Source: Quisquiliibacterium transsilvanicum (GTDB lineage Bacteria; Pseudomonadota; Gammaproteobacteria; Burkholderiales; Burkholderiaceae_E). From it: 64,000 bases of DNA. The DNA is taken from assembly GCF_014202215.1 (NCBI RefSeq), contig NZ_JACHGB010000001.1, positions 530,847 to 594,846 on the forward strand, in the 5' to 3' direction. Shown here in pieces: positions 21,667 to 30,230 of this stretch (positions are counted from its first letter, which is position 1; each line of letters starts with the position of its first letter). The notes beneath the pieces were generated by a model that worked only from the letters and a program-made list of their open reading frames with translations, searched no databases and had not been told where the DNA came from. The position numbers and the translations under genes were made by a program.

Positions 21667-23028
21667 CTATCCGATCAGGCGGGTAAGGTCGTTGAAGAGG
21701 GCGAGGACCATCATGGCGGCAATGACCACGAGCCCCGCTTTCTGAGTCACCTCGAGGAAGCGTTCCGACAGGGGCCTGCCGCGTACCGCCTCGAGCCCGT
21801 AATATACCAAATGGCCCCCGTCGAGCACCGGGATCGGTAGCAGGTTCAGCACCCCGAGGCTGATGCTGATCAGCGCCAGAAAGCTGAGGTAGGCGTGCCA
21901 GCCGACGCGTGCGCTCTGACCGGCGTAATCGGCGATCGCCACCGGTCCGCTCAGGTTGCGCCAGGACAATTCGCCCACCAGCATCTTGCCCAGCATGCGC
22001 AGTGAGAACACCGACATGTCCCAGGTGTGGACCATGGAGCGTTGCACGGCCTCGACCGGACCGTAGCGCACCTCGACCATCTGGACGCGGTTGGCCACCC
22101 CGGCGCCGATGCGGCCGATGGTCTTGCCCGCCTCGTCCGGGCGATCGGAGGGCTGGGCATCCGGGACCACTGCGATGCGCAGCGCATCCTCCCCGCGCCG
22201 CACGTCGACGCGCAGTTCAGCGCCGGGCCGCGCCCGGATCGCCTCGATCAGCTCGACCGCACGCGCGACCGGAACGCCATCCACCGCGACCACTTCGTCG
22301 CCCGGGCGCAGGCCGGCCCGCGCCGCCGCGCCCTCGGGCAGCACGGTGGAGATGTCGACACGGCCCGGCGCGAGCGCCAGGCCGAGGGTTCCGGTGAAGT
22401 CGCGCTCGACCTCGCCCTCGGGCAGGCGGGCGGCGTCCAGCGACACCGTCTGGCGCATGCCGTCACGCTCGATCTCCAGCGGCGCGGCGCGGCGCTCGAT
22501 CACCGCGTCGATCAGCCGCAGCCGTAGTTCGTTCCAGGAGCGGACCTCGCGGCCGTCGGCAGCCACCACGACGTCGCCAGCGCGAACGCCGGCCACGGCA
22601 GCAGCGCTACCGACCGTCGGCGCATCCATCCGGGCGGCAGGCTCCTGAGCGCCGATCGCGTTGAGCAGGGCGTACAGCAGGATGGCCAGCAGAAAGTTGG
22701 CCGCCGGCCCCGCCGCCACGATCAGTGCGCGCTTCGAGAGCGGCTGGCGCGTGAACGCGCGCGGCAGGTCCTGCGGCGGAATGGCTTCGGTGGGCTGCTC
22801 GCGCTCGTCGAGCATCCGCACGTAGCCGCCGAGCGGAATCGCCGACAGCGTCCACTCCGTGCGATCGGCGCCGACAGTCCAGCGCGCCAGCGGCCGGCCG
22901 AAGCCGATCGAAAAGCGCAGCACCTTCACGCCGCACCACCGCGCCACCAGGTAGTGCCCCATCTCGTGGACGAAGATCAGCAGCGTGAGCGCCGCCAGGA
23001 AGGACAGCAGCGTCTGCAGGAAGGTCAT
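21667..23028 (-). CDS. rseP: RIP metalloprotease RseP (site-2 protease)
   Basis: An inner-membrane zinc protease that cleaves the anti-sigma-E factor and leftover signal peptides. The 453-residue protein has the HExxH motif in [16 protein letters not shown] (near residue 21). Two PDZ domains are present (about 130-290; [20 protein letters not shown] and [20 protein letters not shown]). The third metal-ligand motif is [18 protein letters not shown] near 390. Its start overlaps dxr by 4 bp and its stop abuts bamA, linking envelope stress control to BAM assembly. Confidence 0.97.
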   Translation of the reverse strand: MTFLQTLLSFLAALTLLIFVHEMGHYLVARWCGVKVLRFSIGFGRPLARWTVGADRTEWTLSAIPLGGYVRMLDEREQPTEAIPPQDLPRAFTRQPLSKRALIVAAGPAANFLLAILLYALLNAIGAQEPAARMDAPTVGSAAAVAGVRAGDVVVAADGREVRSWNELRLRLIDAVIERRAAPLEIERDGMRQTVSLDAARLPEGEVERDFTGTLGLALAPGRVDISTVLPEGAAARAGLRPGDEVVAVDGVPVARAVELIEAIRARPGAELRVDVRRGEDALRIAVVPDAQPSDRPDEAGKTIGRIGAGVANRVQMVEVRYGPVEAVQRSMVHTWDMSVFSLRMLGKMLVGELSWRNLSGPVAIADYAGQSARVGWHAYLSFLALISISLGVLNLLPIPVLDGGHLVYYGLEAVRGRPLSERFLEVTQKAGLVVIAAMMVLALFNDLTRLIG

Positions 23029-24218
23029 GCGGCAAGCCTCGGGATGCGTGCGGCGGCCAGCGCCCTCGCCTCCTCGTCCAGCGCGAGCGCGCCGGCGAGG
23101 TCGTCGGGCGCGCGCCGCCCGCCGAGCGCATCGAGCACACGCTCGTTGACCTCGGCGATCGCGGTGAAGGGCAGCCTGCGTTCGAGAAAGGCGGCGACCG
23201 CCATCTCGTTGGCAGCGTTCAGGACACAGGGGGCCGCCGCGCCGGCGCGCAGCGCCTCGCGCGCCAGGCGCAGACAGGGAAAGCGCAGCGGATCCGGGGG
23301 CTCGAAGTCGAGCCGGCCGAGCGCCGGGAGGTCGAGCGCGCCCACGCCGCTGGAGATGCGCTCCGGATAGGCGAGCGCATGCGCGATCGGGGTGCGCATG
23401 TCCGGATTGCCCAGCTGGGCCAGCACCGACCCGTCGAGGTACTCGACCATCGAGTGGATCACGCTCTGCGGATGGACCACGATGTCGATGCGCTCCTCGG
23501 GAAGCCCGAACAGGTAGTGCGCCTCGATGAGCTCGAGGCCCTTGTTCATCATGGTCGCGGAATCGACCGAGATCTTGCGGCCCATGCTCCAGTTCGGATG
23601 CGCACAGGCCTGCTCGGGAGTGACCTGCGCGAGTTCGTGCAGCGCCCGCGTGCGGAACGGGCCGCCGGACGCGGTGAGGAGGATGCGGCGCACCCCGCCC
23701 GCGTCGAGCGCGCCGGCGTCCGCCTGCGCGGCGGGCGGCAGGCACTGGAACACGGCGTTGTGCTCGCTGTCGATCGGCAGAACGGTGGCCCCGCCCGCCC
23801 GGGCCGCATCGACGAAGATGCGGCCGGCGGTCACCAGCGCTTCCTTGTTGGCCAGCAGCACGCGCTTGCCGGCGCGGGCCGCGGCGAGCGCGGGCTCGAG
23901 CCCCGCCGCGCCGACAATCGCCGCCATCACCGCGTCGACCCGCTCGTGGGCTGCCACCCAGGCCAGCCCGGCAGTGCCCTCCAGGACCTCGGCACCGCAG
24001 CCATCGGCGGCGAGGAGTTCGCGCAGCCGGGCGCCCGCCGCAGGATCGGGGACTACCGCGTACTCGGGCCGGAAGCGTCCGCACAGCTGCGCGAGCTGCT
24101 CCACCCGCCGGTGCGCGGACAGCGCGAAGACGCGATAGCGGTCGGGGTGGCGCGCGACGACGTCGAGCGTGCTGGTCCCGATCGAGCCGGTGGCGCCAAG
24201 GACGGTGATCGACTGCAT
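23025..24218 (-). CDS. dxr: 1-deoxy-D-xylulose 5-phosphate reductoisomerase
   Basis: Makes MEP from DXP with NADPH, the committed step of non-mevalonate isoprenoid synthesis. The 397-residue product has the NADPH motif [19 protein letters not shown] at the start, [10 protein letters not shown], the metal-binding [15 protein letters not shown], and the loop [20 protein letters not shown]. It lies 7 bp downstream of cdsA and overlaps rseP by 4 bp. Its product feeds UppS two genes away. Confidence 0.97.
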   Translation of the reverse strand: MQSITVLGATGSIGTSTLDVVARHPDRYRVFALSAHRRVEQLAQLCGRFRPEYAVVPDPAAGARLRELLAADGCGAEVLEGTAGLAWVAAHERVDAVMAAIVGAAGLEPALAAARAGKRVLLANKEALVTAGRIFVDAARAGGATVLPIDSEHNAVFQCLPPAAQADAGALDAGGVRRILLTASGGPFRTRALHELAQVTPEQACAHPNWSMGRKISVDSATMMNKGLELIEAHYLFGLPEERIDIVVHPQSVIHSMVEYLDGSVLAQLGNPDMRTPIAHALAYPERISSGVGALDLPALGRLDFEPPDPLRFPCLRLAREALRAGAAAPCVLNAANEMAVAAFLERRLPFTAIAEVNERVLDALGGRRAPDDLAGALALDEEARALAAARIPRLAA

Positions 24219-24225
24219 GTGGCGA

Positions 24226-25065
24226 TTATCGCAAGAGTTGGTACAGCAGCAGGGCCGCGGGCATCGTCGGAATCAGCGCGTCTATCCGGTCGAGCATGCC
24301 GCCGTGGCCCGGCAGGATCCAGCCGCTGTCCTTGACCCCGGCCTCGCGCTTGAGCAAGGACTCGTGCAGGTCGCCGACGATGGACAGCGCAGCGATCGCC
24401 ACCAGGGCGGCCACCGCAAGCACCGGCCCGGTCCGCTGCACCAGCAGCGCCGGCAGCGAGTTCTGCAGCGCCGGGGCGCCGGCGGCCAGCAGCCCCGCGA
24501 CGGCGACCGCGAAGAAGCCGCCCACGGCCCCCTCCCAGCTCTTGCCCGGGCTGATCGACGGCGCCAGCTTGCGCCTGCCCAGCGCCCGGCCAAAGAAATA
24601 GGCGGCGATGTCCGCCACCCAGATCACCGCCATCGACGACAGCAGCGGCACCGGCCCGAGCAGCCTGAGTTCGTAGAGCGCGCACCAGCAGCCGAACAGC
24701 AGCGCGGCGGCCAGCGGCGCGCCGCCGCTGCGGGCCTCGTGCCGCGCCAGGCGCGTCGGCGCCGCGAAGACCCAGAAGGCCAGCAGCAGCAGGCAGGCGA
24801 CGGCGACCAGCATCGGCGGCCAGGGCGCATGCTCGCGCCAGGCGAGCGCCGCAGCCCCGGCGACCAGCACCGCGCCCGCCGCAAGGCCCGCGCCGGCGCC
24901 GGCAGGTCCGCCGGCGCGCGCCGGCAGCAGCCGCACCCACTCCCAGGCGGCGACCGCCAGGAAGGCCAGCGTCAGCACGCCCCACACCAGTGGCGGGAAG
25001 ACGAAGATCGCCGGCAGCAGTACGGCGAGCAGCACCAGCGCTGTGATGACGCGGGGTCCTAGCAT
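24226..25065 (-). CDS. cdsA: Phosphatidate cytidylyltransferase (CDP-diglyceride synthase)
   Basis: Makes CDP-diacylglycerol from CTP and phosphatidic acid at the inner membrane. The 279-residue protein has many hydrophobic helices and ends with the family signature ([20 protein letters not shown] followed by MLDRIDALI), which holds the metal- and substrate-binding acids. ATG 25065 is chosen because GGGAG lies just upstream and it begins the first helix ([20 protein letters not shown]). A longer frame to 25215 adds Pro/Ala-rich sequence and overlaps uppS. It follows uppS by 73 bp. Confidence 0.95.
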   Translation of the reverse strand: MLGPRVITALVLLAVLLPAIFVFPPLVWGVLTLAFLAVAAWEWVRLLPARAGGPAGAGAGLAAGAVLVAGAAALAWREHAPWPPMLVAVACLLLLAFWVFAAPTRLARHEARSGGAPLAAALLFGCWCALYELRLLGPVPLLSSMAVIWVADIAAYFFGRALGRRKLAPSISPGKSWEGAVGGFFAVAVAGLLAAGAPALQNSLPALLVQRTGPVLAVAALVAIAALSIVGDLHESLLKREAGVKDSGWILPGHGGMLDRIDALIPTMPAALLLYQLLR

Positions 25066-25138
25066 GGAGAGGCTCCCTTCAGGGCACAGCTTGCGCGCCA
25101 CCGGCGGCCCGGGCTGGGGACCCGGGCAGGCGCGCGCA

Positions 25139-25903
25139 TCATCCGGCGGCGCCGAGCTGGGCGCTGGTTCGGCCGAAGCGGCGCTCGCGGTCGCGGTACG
25201 AGGCGATTGCGGCATCGAGTGCCGCCGCGTCGAAGTCCGGCCAGAAGGCGTCGGTGAAATAGAGTTCGGTGTAGGCGAGCTGCCAGAGCAGGAAATTGCT
25301 CACGCGCTGCTCGCCGCCAGTGCGGATGAAGAGATCGGGCTCGGGCGCGTAGGACATCGCAAGATGCGGCGCCAGCATCGCCTCCTCGATGGGCTCGGCC
25401 ACCTGCGCCAGTTCGGGGCGTTCCGCGAGCATCCGGCGGATCGCCTGGAGGATGTCCCAGCGTCCGCCGTAGTTCGCGGCGATCGTCAGGGTCATCCCGC
25501 GATTGCCGGCAGTGCGCTCGACGGCCCCCGCGATCAGCTCCCGCAGCCGGGGCTCGAAGGCCTCGAGCGCGCCGACCACCTTGAGTCTGATTCCGTTGTC
25601 GGCGAGCAGTTTCACCTCGCGCTCGAGCGCGGTGATGAACAGCCGCATCAGCACCGAGACCTCTTCGGCGGGGCGCCGCCAGTTCTCGGAACTGAACGCA
25701 AAAAGGGTCAGGTACTCCACGCCGCGGCGGGCACAGGCGTCGACCGTGCCGCGCACCGCCTCCACTCCCTTGGCATGACCGGCCACGCGGGGCAGCCTGC
25801 GCGAGGTGGCCCAGCGCCCGTTGCCATCCATGATGATCGCGATGTGCCTCGGGACGTCGCCTACCTGGGGAACCGCTCGGGTCGTGCTGGTGAATCCGGT
25901 CAT
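25139..25903 (-). CDS. uppS: Undecaprenyl diphosphate synthase
   Basis: A cis-prenyltransferase that makes the C55 lipid carrier for peptidoglycan and polysaccharide assembly. The 254 residues contain the catalytic Asp motif [20 protein letters not shown], then [20 protein letters not shown] and [20 protein letters not shown]. The final signature includes [20 protein letters not shown] and [13 protein letters not shown]. It lies between frr and cdsA in the usual betaproteobacterial order. Confidence 0.97.
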   Translation of the reverse strand: MTGFTSTTRAVPQVGDVPRHIAIIMDGNGRWATSRRLPRVAGHAKGVEAVRGTVDACARRGVEYLTLFAFSSENWRRPAEEVSVLMRLFITALEREVKLLADNGIRLKVVGALEAFEPRLRELIAGAVERTAGNRGMTLTIAANYGGRWDILQAIRRMLAERPELAQVAEPIEEAMLAPHLAMSYAPEPDLFIRTGGEQRVSNFLLWQLAYTELYFTDAFWPDFDAAALDAAIASYRDRERRFGRTSAQLGAAG

Positions 25904-25987
25904 TCGCTCTCGGGTGCTTGAACTCGGACGAAGCCCGAGTGCGCAGGCCGCGGTGGCGGCCGGAACGCTGGACGACAGGGCACGGCC

Positions 25988-26548
25988 CTAGACGGTCATG
26001 ATCTCCTGCTCCTTGGCCGAGAGCACCTTGTCGATCTCGACGATGCAACGGTCGGTGAGCTTCTGGATCTCGTCCTGCGCGCGGCGCTCGTCATCCTCGG
26101 AGATGGCCTTCTCCTTGAGCATGCGCTTGAGCTGATCGTTGGCATCGCGGCGCAGGTTGCGCACCGCCACCTTGGCATGCTCGCCCTCGCCCTTGACCAC
26201 CTTGGCCAGCTCCTTGCGGCGCTCCTCGGAGAGCGGCGGCATCGGCACGCGGATCAACTCGCCCAGCATGGACGGGTTCAGCCCCAGGTCGGACTCGCGG
26301 ATCGCCTTGTCGATCACCTGGGCCATCTTCCTCTCCCAGGGAGACACGCCCAGGGTGCGCGCGTCGACCAGCGTGACGTTGGCCACCTGCGAGATCGGCA
26401 CCATGCTGCCGTAATAGTCGACATGGACATGGTCGAGGATGGCAGGCGACGGGCGCCCGGTGCGGATCTTGCTGAGGTTGGTCTTCAGCGTCTCGATCGA
26501 CTTGTGCATCTTCTCGTCGGTGGTCTGCTTGACCTCGGCGATGCTCAT
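25988..26548 (-). CDS. frr: Ribosome recycling factor
   Basis: Splits post-termination ribosomes together with EF-G. The 186-residue product is the normal length and shows the triple-helix domain with [20 protein letters not shown], the beta domain [20 protein letters not shown] then [15 protein letters not shown], and the closing helix ending [12 protein letters not shown]. It lies 33 bp downstream of pyrH. Confidence 0.98.
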   Translation of the reverse strand: MSIAEVKQTTDEKMHKSIETLKTNLSKIRTGRPSPAILDHVHVDYYGSMVPISQVANVTLVDARTLGVSPWERKMAQVIDKAIRESDLGLNPSMLGELIRVPMPPLSEERRKELAKVVKGEGEHAKVAVRNLRRDANDQLKRMLKEKAISEDDERRAQDEIQKLTDRCIVEIDKVLSAKEQEIMTV

Positions 26549-26581
26549 CTCAACTCCTCCATCGAAATCTTGGACTGCCGG

Positions 26582-27340
26582 TCAGACATGCACCAGCGTG
26601 CCTTCGTCCTCACCGAGCACGACGCGGCGCAGCGCGCCTTCCTTGAAGATGGAAAACACCTTGATCGGCAGCCGCTGGTCGCGGCACAGCGCGAACGCGG
26701 TGGCATCCATAACTTTCAGGTTGCGCGCGATGGCCTCGTCGAAGCCGATCGTCTGGTAACGCTGTGCGTCCGGATCGAGTGCCGGGTCGGCGCTGTAGAC
26801 GCCGTCGACCTTCGTGGCCTTCAGCACGATCTCGGCCCCGATCTCCGCACCGCGCAGCGCCGCAGCGGTGTCGGTCGTGAAAAAGGGGTTGCCCGTACCG
26901 GCCGCGAAGATGACCACCTTGCGCTCCTCCAGGTAGCGCAGGGCCTTCGGGCGGATGTAGGGCTCGACGACCTGCTCGATCTTGAGCGCCGACTGCACCC
27001 GGGCCGGAACGCCCACCTGGCGCAGCGCGTCCTGCAGCGCAAGCGAGTTCATCACCGTGGCGAGCATGCCCATGTAGTCGGCGGTGGCGCGATCCATGCC
27101 GCCGGCGCCGAGCGCCACGCCGCGGAAGATGTTGCCCCCGCCGATGACCACGGCAAGCTCGACGCCCAGCGCGACCACGTCGGCGATCTCGCGCACCATG
27201 CGCTCGATCGTCGCCTGGTTGATGCCGTAGGCATCATCGCCCATCAGCGCCTCGCCGGACAGCTTGAGCAGCACCCTGCGATACGCCGGCCTGCCCGCTG
27301 CCGCGGGTGCATCCTGGCCCACCATCGAAATCGAACTCAC
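26582..27340 (-). CDS. pyrH: UMP kinase
   Basis: Phosphorylates UMP to UDP; it belongs to the amino-acid kinase fold and is normally activated by GTP and inhibited by UTP. Key segments are [60 protein letters not shown] and [20 protein letters not shown]. The product is 252 residues from the GTG at 27340, which has GGGAG upstream. An in-frame ATG at 27325 (247 residues) and a TTG at 27370 are alternatives. It lies between tsf and frr. Confidence 0.95.
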   Translation of the reverse strand: MSSISMVGQDAPAAAGRPAYRRVLLKLSGEALMGDDAYGINQATIERMVREIADVVALGVELAVVIGGGNIFRGVALGAGGMDRATADYMGMLATVMNSLALQDALRQVGVPARVQSALKIEQVVEPYIRPKALRYLEERKVVIFAAGTGNPFFTTDTAAALRGAEIGAEIVLKATKVDGVYSADPALDPDAQRYQTIGFDEAIARNLKVMDATAFALCRDQRLPIKVFSIFKEGALRRVVLGEDEGTLVHV

Positions 27341-27393
27341 CTGCGCTCTCCCATCGCCGACAACGGCCAATTATCGTCGAATTCGAGCGCCGC

Positions 27394-28290
27394 TCAGCGC
27401 CCGGCCGCAGCGGCCGCCTGCGCGGCCACCTCGGCAGCGAAGTCGTTCGTTTTCTTCTCGATACCCTCGCCGACCACGTACAGCACGAAGGACGCGACCG
27501 ATGCGCCGCGTGCCTTGAGCAGCTGCTCGATGGTCTGCTTGCCGTCCTCGGCCTTGACGAAGACCTGACCCAGCAGGGTCACGTCCTTCAGGTACTTCTG
27601 GACGGTGCCCTCGGCGATCTTCTCGAGCATGGCCTCGGGCTTGCCGGACTCGCGCGCCTTCTCGATGGCGATGCGACGTTCGGTGTCGAGCAGCTCGGCC
27701 GGCACGCCCGACGAGTCCAGCGACTTCGGCTTGGACGCGGCGATGTGCATCGCCAGGTCGCGCGCCAGCTGATCGTCGCCGCCGACCAGGTCGACCAGCA
27801 CCCCGATCCGGGCGCCGCTGTGGACATAGGAAGCCAGCCGGCCCTTGGCTTCGATGCGGGCGAAGCGGCGGATCGACAGGTTCTCGCCGATCTTGCCGAT
27901 CAGCGCGGCACGCACCGTTTCCACGGTCTGCCCGTCGATGGTGAGCGCCGACAGAGCGTCGACATCGGCGGGGTTCTGCTCCATCACGAGCCTGGCGAGC
28001 GTCGCGGTCAGCGACAGGAAATCGTCGTTCTTGGCGACGAAGTCGGTTTCGCAGTTGACCTCGACGATTGCGCCGGTCTTGCCGTCTGCAGCGATCTGCA
28101 TGCCGACCACGCCCTCGGCGGTCACGCGGGCAGCTGCCTTGCTGGCCTTGTTGCCCAGCTTGACGCGGAGAATCTCCTCGGCCTTCGCCAGGTCGCCGTC
28201 GGCCTCGGTCAGCGCCTTCTTGCACTCCATCATCGGCGCGTCGGTCTTCTCGCGCAGTTCCTTGACCATGCCTGCGGTGATTGCGGTCAT
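27394..28290 (-). CDS. tsf: Elongation factor Ts
   Basis: The guanine nucleotide exchange factor for EF-Tu. The 298-residue product shows the N-terminal UBA-like domain with [20 protein letters not shown] and [20 protein letters not shown], then the core [20 protein letters not shown] and [20 protein letters not shown]. It follows rpsB by 175 bp; a hairpin with a T-tract lies between them (28386-28412), so tsf output may be tuned separately from S2. Confidence 0.98.
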   Translation of the reverse strand: MTAITAGMVKELREKTDAPMMECKKALTEADGDLAKAEEILRVKLGNKASKAAARVTAEGVVGMQIAADGKTGAIVEVNCETDFVAKNDDFLSLTATLARLVMEQNPADVDALSALTIDGQTVETVRAALIGKIGENLSIRRFARIEAKGRLASYVHSGARIGVLVDLVGGDDQLARDLAMHIAASKPKSLDSSGVPAELLDTERRIAIEKARESGKPEAMLEKIAEGTVQKYLKDVTLLGQVFVKAEDGKQTIEQLLKARGASVASFVLYVVGEGIEKKTNDFAAEVAAQAAAAAGR

Positions 28291-28385
28291 GTCTGTTCAC
28301 TCCCTTGCATGCGGGGCCGCGCCACGCACGCGGCGTGCGGCCCGGTTGCCCTGGACGGTCCGCCGCTATCGTGGCGCCGCCCTAC

Positions 28386-28412
28386 AAAAAAAGGGGCTGT
28401 CTCGGCAGCCCC
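28386..28412 (-). terminator. Intrinsic terminator/attenuator between rpsB and tsf
   Basis: On the minus strand a 7-bp stem GGGGCTG/CAGCCCC (28406-28412 with 28393-28399) and a 6-nt loop are followed directly by seven T residues (28392-28386). It lies after rpsB and before tsf in the same operon, so partial termination would lower tsf and pyrH transcription relative to rpsB unless tsf has its own promoter. Confidence 0.8.
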
Positions 28413-28465
28413 GCGTTCCGGTGGCAGGGCGCCGCTGCGGGCGCCCGCCTCGACCCGGGCGTCGG

Positions 28466-29212
28466 TCAGGCCTGCTCGCCCTCGACCTCGACGAACTCCT
28501 CGCCGCTGTCGGGTGCGACGATTTCCTGCAGCGATGCGTTGCGGCCTTCGAGCACCGCATCGGCAACGCCACGGGCGTACAGGCGGATCGCCTTGCCGGA
28601 GTCATCGTTGCCCGGGATGACGTAGTCGATGCCCAGCGGCGAGTGGTTGGTGTCGACCACGCCGACGATCGGGATGCCGAGCTTGACGGCCTCGGTGATC
28701 GCGATCTTGTGATAGCCGACGTCGATCACGAAGATCGCGTCGGGCAGGCCGCCCATGTCCTTGATGCCGCCGATGCTCTGCTCGAGCTTGGTCATCTCGC
28801 GCTGGAACATCAGCGCTTCCTTCTTGGACATGCGCTCGACGCCGCCGTCGGCCAGCGTGACTTCCATGTCCTTCAGGCGCTTGATCGAGGTCTTGACCGT
28901 CTTGAAGTTGGTGAGCATGCCGCCCAGCCAGCGCTGGTCGACGAAGGGCATGCCGGCGCGGGCAGCTTCCTCGGCGACGATCTCGCGTGCCTGGCGCTTG
29001 GTGCCAACGAACAGGACGGTGCCGCGGTTGGCCGAGAGCTGGCGAACGAACTTCGAGGCCTCCTGGAATTTGACCAGGGTCTTCTCGAGGTTGACGATGT
29101 GGATCTTGTTGCGGTGGCCGAAGATGAAGGGGGCCATCTTCGGGTTCCAGAAGCGGGTCTGGTGGCCGAAATGGACACCCGCTTCCAGCATTTCGCGCAT
29201 GGTGACGGACAT
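28466..29212 (-). CDS. rpsB: 30S ribosomal protein S2
   Basis: A small-subunit protein needed for S1 binding. The 248-residue product has [20 protein letters not shown] at the start, [39 protein letters not shown], the coiled-coil arm (about 105-155) and [20 protein letters not shown] then [11 protein letters not shown]. It heads the rpsB-tsf-pyrH-frr operon and is divergent from map. The leader of about 200 bp could hold S2 autoregulation, but no structure was worked out. Confidence 0.98.
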   Translation of the reverse strand: MSVTMREMLEAGVHFGHQTRFWNPKMAPFIFGHRNKIHIVNLEKTLVKFQEASKFVRQLSANRGTVLFVGTKRQAREIVAEEAARAGMPFVDQRWLGGMLTNFKTVKTSIKRLKDMEVTLADGGVERMSKKEALMFQREMTKLEQSIGGIKDMGGLPDAIFVIDVGYHKIAITEAVKLGIPIVGVVDTNHSPLGIDYVIPGNDDSGKAIRLYARGVADAVLEGRNASLQEIVAPDSGEEFVEVEGEQA

Positions 29213-29401
29213 GAATTGATACTCCGATCAGGGTTTGGACTGACGCACCCGCGTGCCGCTGCCCGCCCCTGACGGGGCAGACTTCGTGAGGCTGCCTTCC
29301 TGAGGCGGCCATTCATGAAGCCTTTTGGGGGCTGCGGACCCTCGATTCCGGGCGCGCGCTTTTTCAGCCCTGCATCCTCAGAAAAGACGCAGCAGCTAAC
29401 C

Positions 29402-29407
29402 TATAAT
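29402..29407 (+). promoter_or_regulatory. -10 box of map-glnD
   Basis: A perfect TATAAT ends 6 bp before the map ATG at 29414, which places the predicted transcription start at or within a base or two of the A of the ATG. The -35 region (about 29379-29384) is poor, and no Shine-Dalgarno sequence lies between. This suggests a leaderless transcript. Confidence 0.55.
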
Positions 29408-29413
29408 CATAGC

Positions 29414-30223
29414 ATGACGATCGAAATCAAAACCAGCGAAGACATCGCCGCGATGCGAGTGGCCTGCCGGCTCGCATCCGAGGTGCTCGACTACATCACT
29501 CCGTTCGTGAAGCCGGGGGTCACGACCGGCGAGCTCGACCGGCTCTGCCACGACTACATGGTCAACGAGCAGGGCTCGGTGCCCGCGCCGCTGAACTATG
29601 CGCCGCCCGGCTACCGCCCCTTCCCGAAATCGATCTGCACCTCGGTCAACCACCAGGTCTGCCACGGCATTCCCGGCGACAAGGTCCTGAAGAACGGGGA
29701 CGTCCTCAACATCGACATCACCGTGATCAAGGACGGCTACCACGGCGACACCAGCCGCATGTTCTTCGTGGGCCAGCCCTCCGTGGCTGCCCGCCGGCTG
29801 TGCGAGGTCACCTACGAATGCATGTGGCTGGGCATCGAGCAGGTGCGCCCGGGCGCCACGGTGGGCGACATCGGCCACGCCATCCAGCGCCACGCCGAGG
29901 CCAGCGGCTTCTCGGTGGTGCGCGAGTTCTGCGGGCACGGCATCGGCAAGCGCTTTCACGAGGAACCGCAGATCCTTCATTATGGGCGCCCCGGCACCGG
30001 CGAGCGCTTCGAGGCCGGAATGATCTTCACCGTCGAGCCGATGATCAATGCCGGGCGCCGCGAGATCCGCGACCTGGCCGACGGCTGGACCATCGTCACC
30101 AAGGACCATAGCCTCTCCGCCCAGTGGGAGCACACGGTGCTGGTGACCGACTCTGGCTTCGAGGTGCTGACGGCATCGGCGGGCACGCCCGCGCGGCCGT
30201 CGCTGCCCGCCCGCGCCGCCTGA
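29414..30223 (+). CDS. map: Methionine aminopeptidase, type I
   Basis: Removes the N-terminal Met from new proteins. The 269-residue enzyme has the five metal ligands in their motifs: DITVIKDGYHGDTSRMF (two Asp), CGHGIGKRFHEEPQILHYG (His), FTVEPMIN (Glu) and SAQWEHTVLVT (Glu); HQVCHGIPG holds the substrate-positioning His. ATG 29414 matches the usual family start (then a segment ending RVACRLASEVLDYITPF), although it lies only 6 bp after a TATAAT box. The C-terminus has an extra Pro/Ala-rich tail. It is followed 7 bp later by glnD. Confidence 0.97.
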   Translation: MTIEIKTSEDIAAMRVACRLASEVLDYITPFVKPGVTTGELDRLCHDYMVNEQGSVPAPLNYAPPGYRPFPKSICTSVNHQVCHGIPGDKVLKNGDVLNIDITVIKDGYHGDTSRMFFVGQPSVAARRLCEVTYECMWLGIEQVRPGATVGDIGHAIQRHAEASGFSVVREFCGHGIGKRFHEEPQILHYGRPGTGERFEAGMIFTVEPMINAGRREIRDLADGWTIVTKDHSLSAQWEHTVLVTDSGFEVLTASAGTPARPSLPARAA

Positions 30224-30230
30224 GCCCGCC

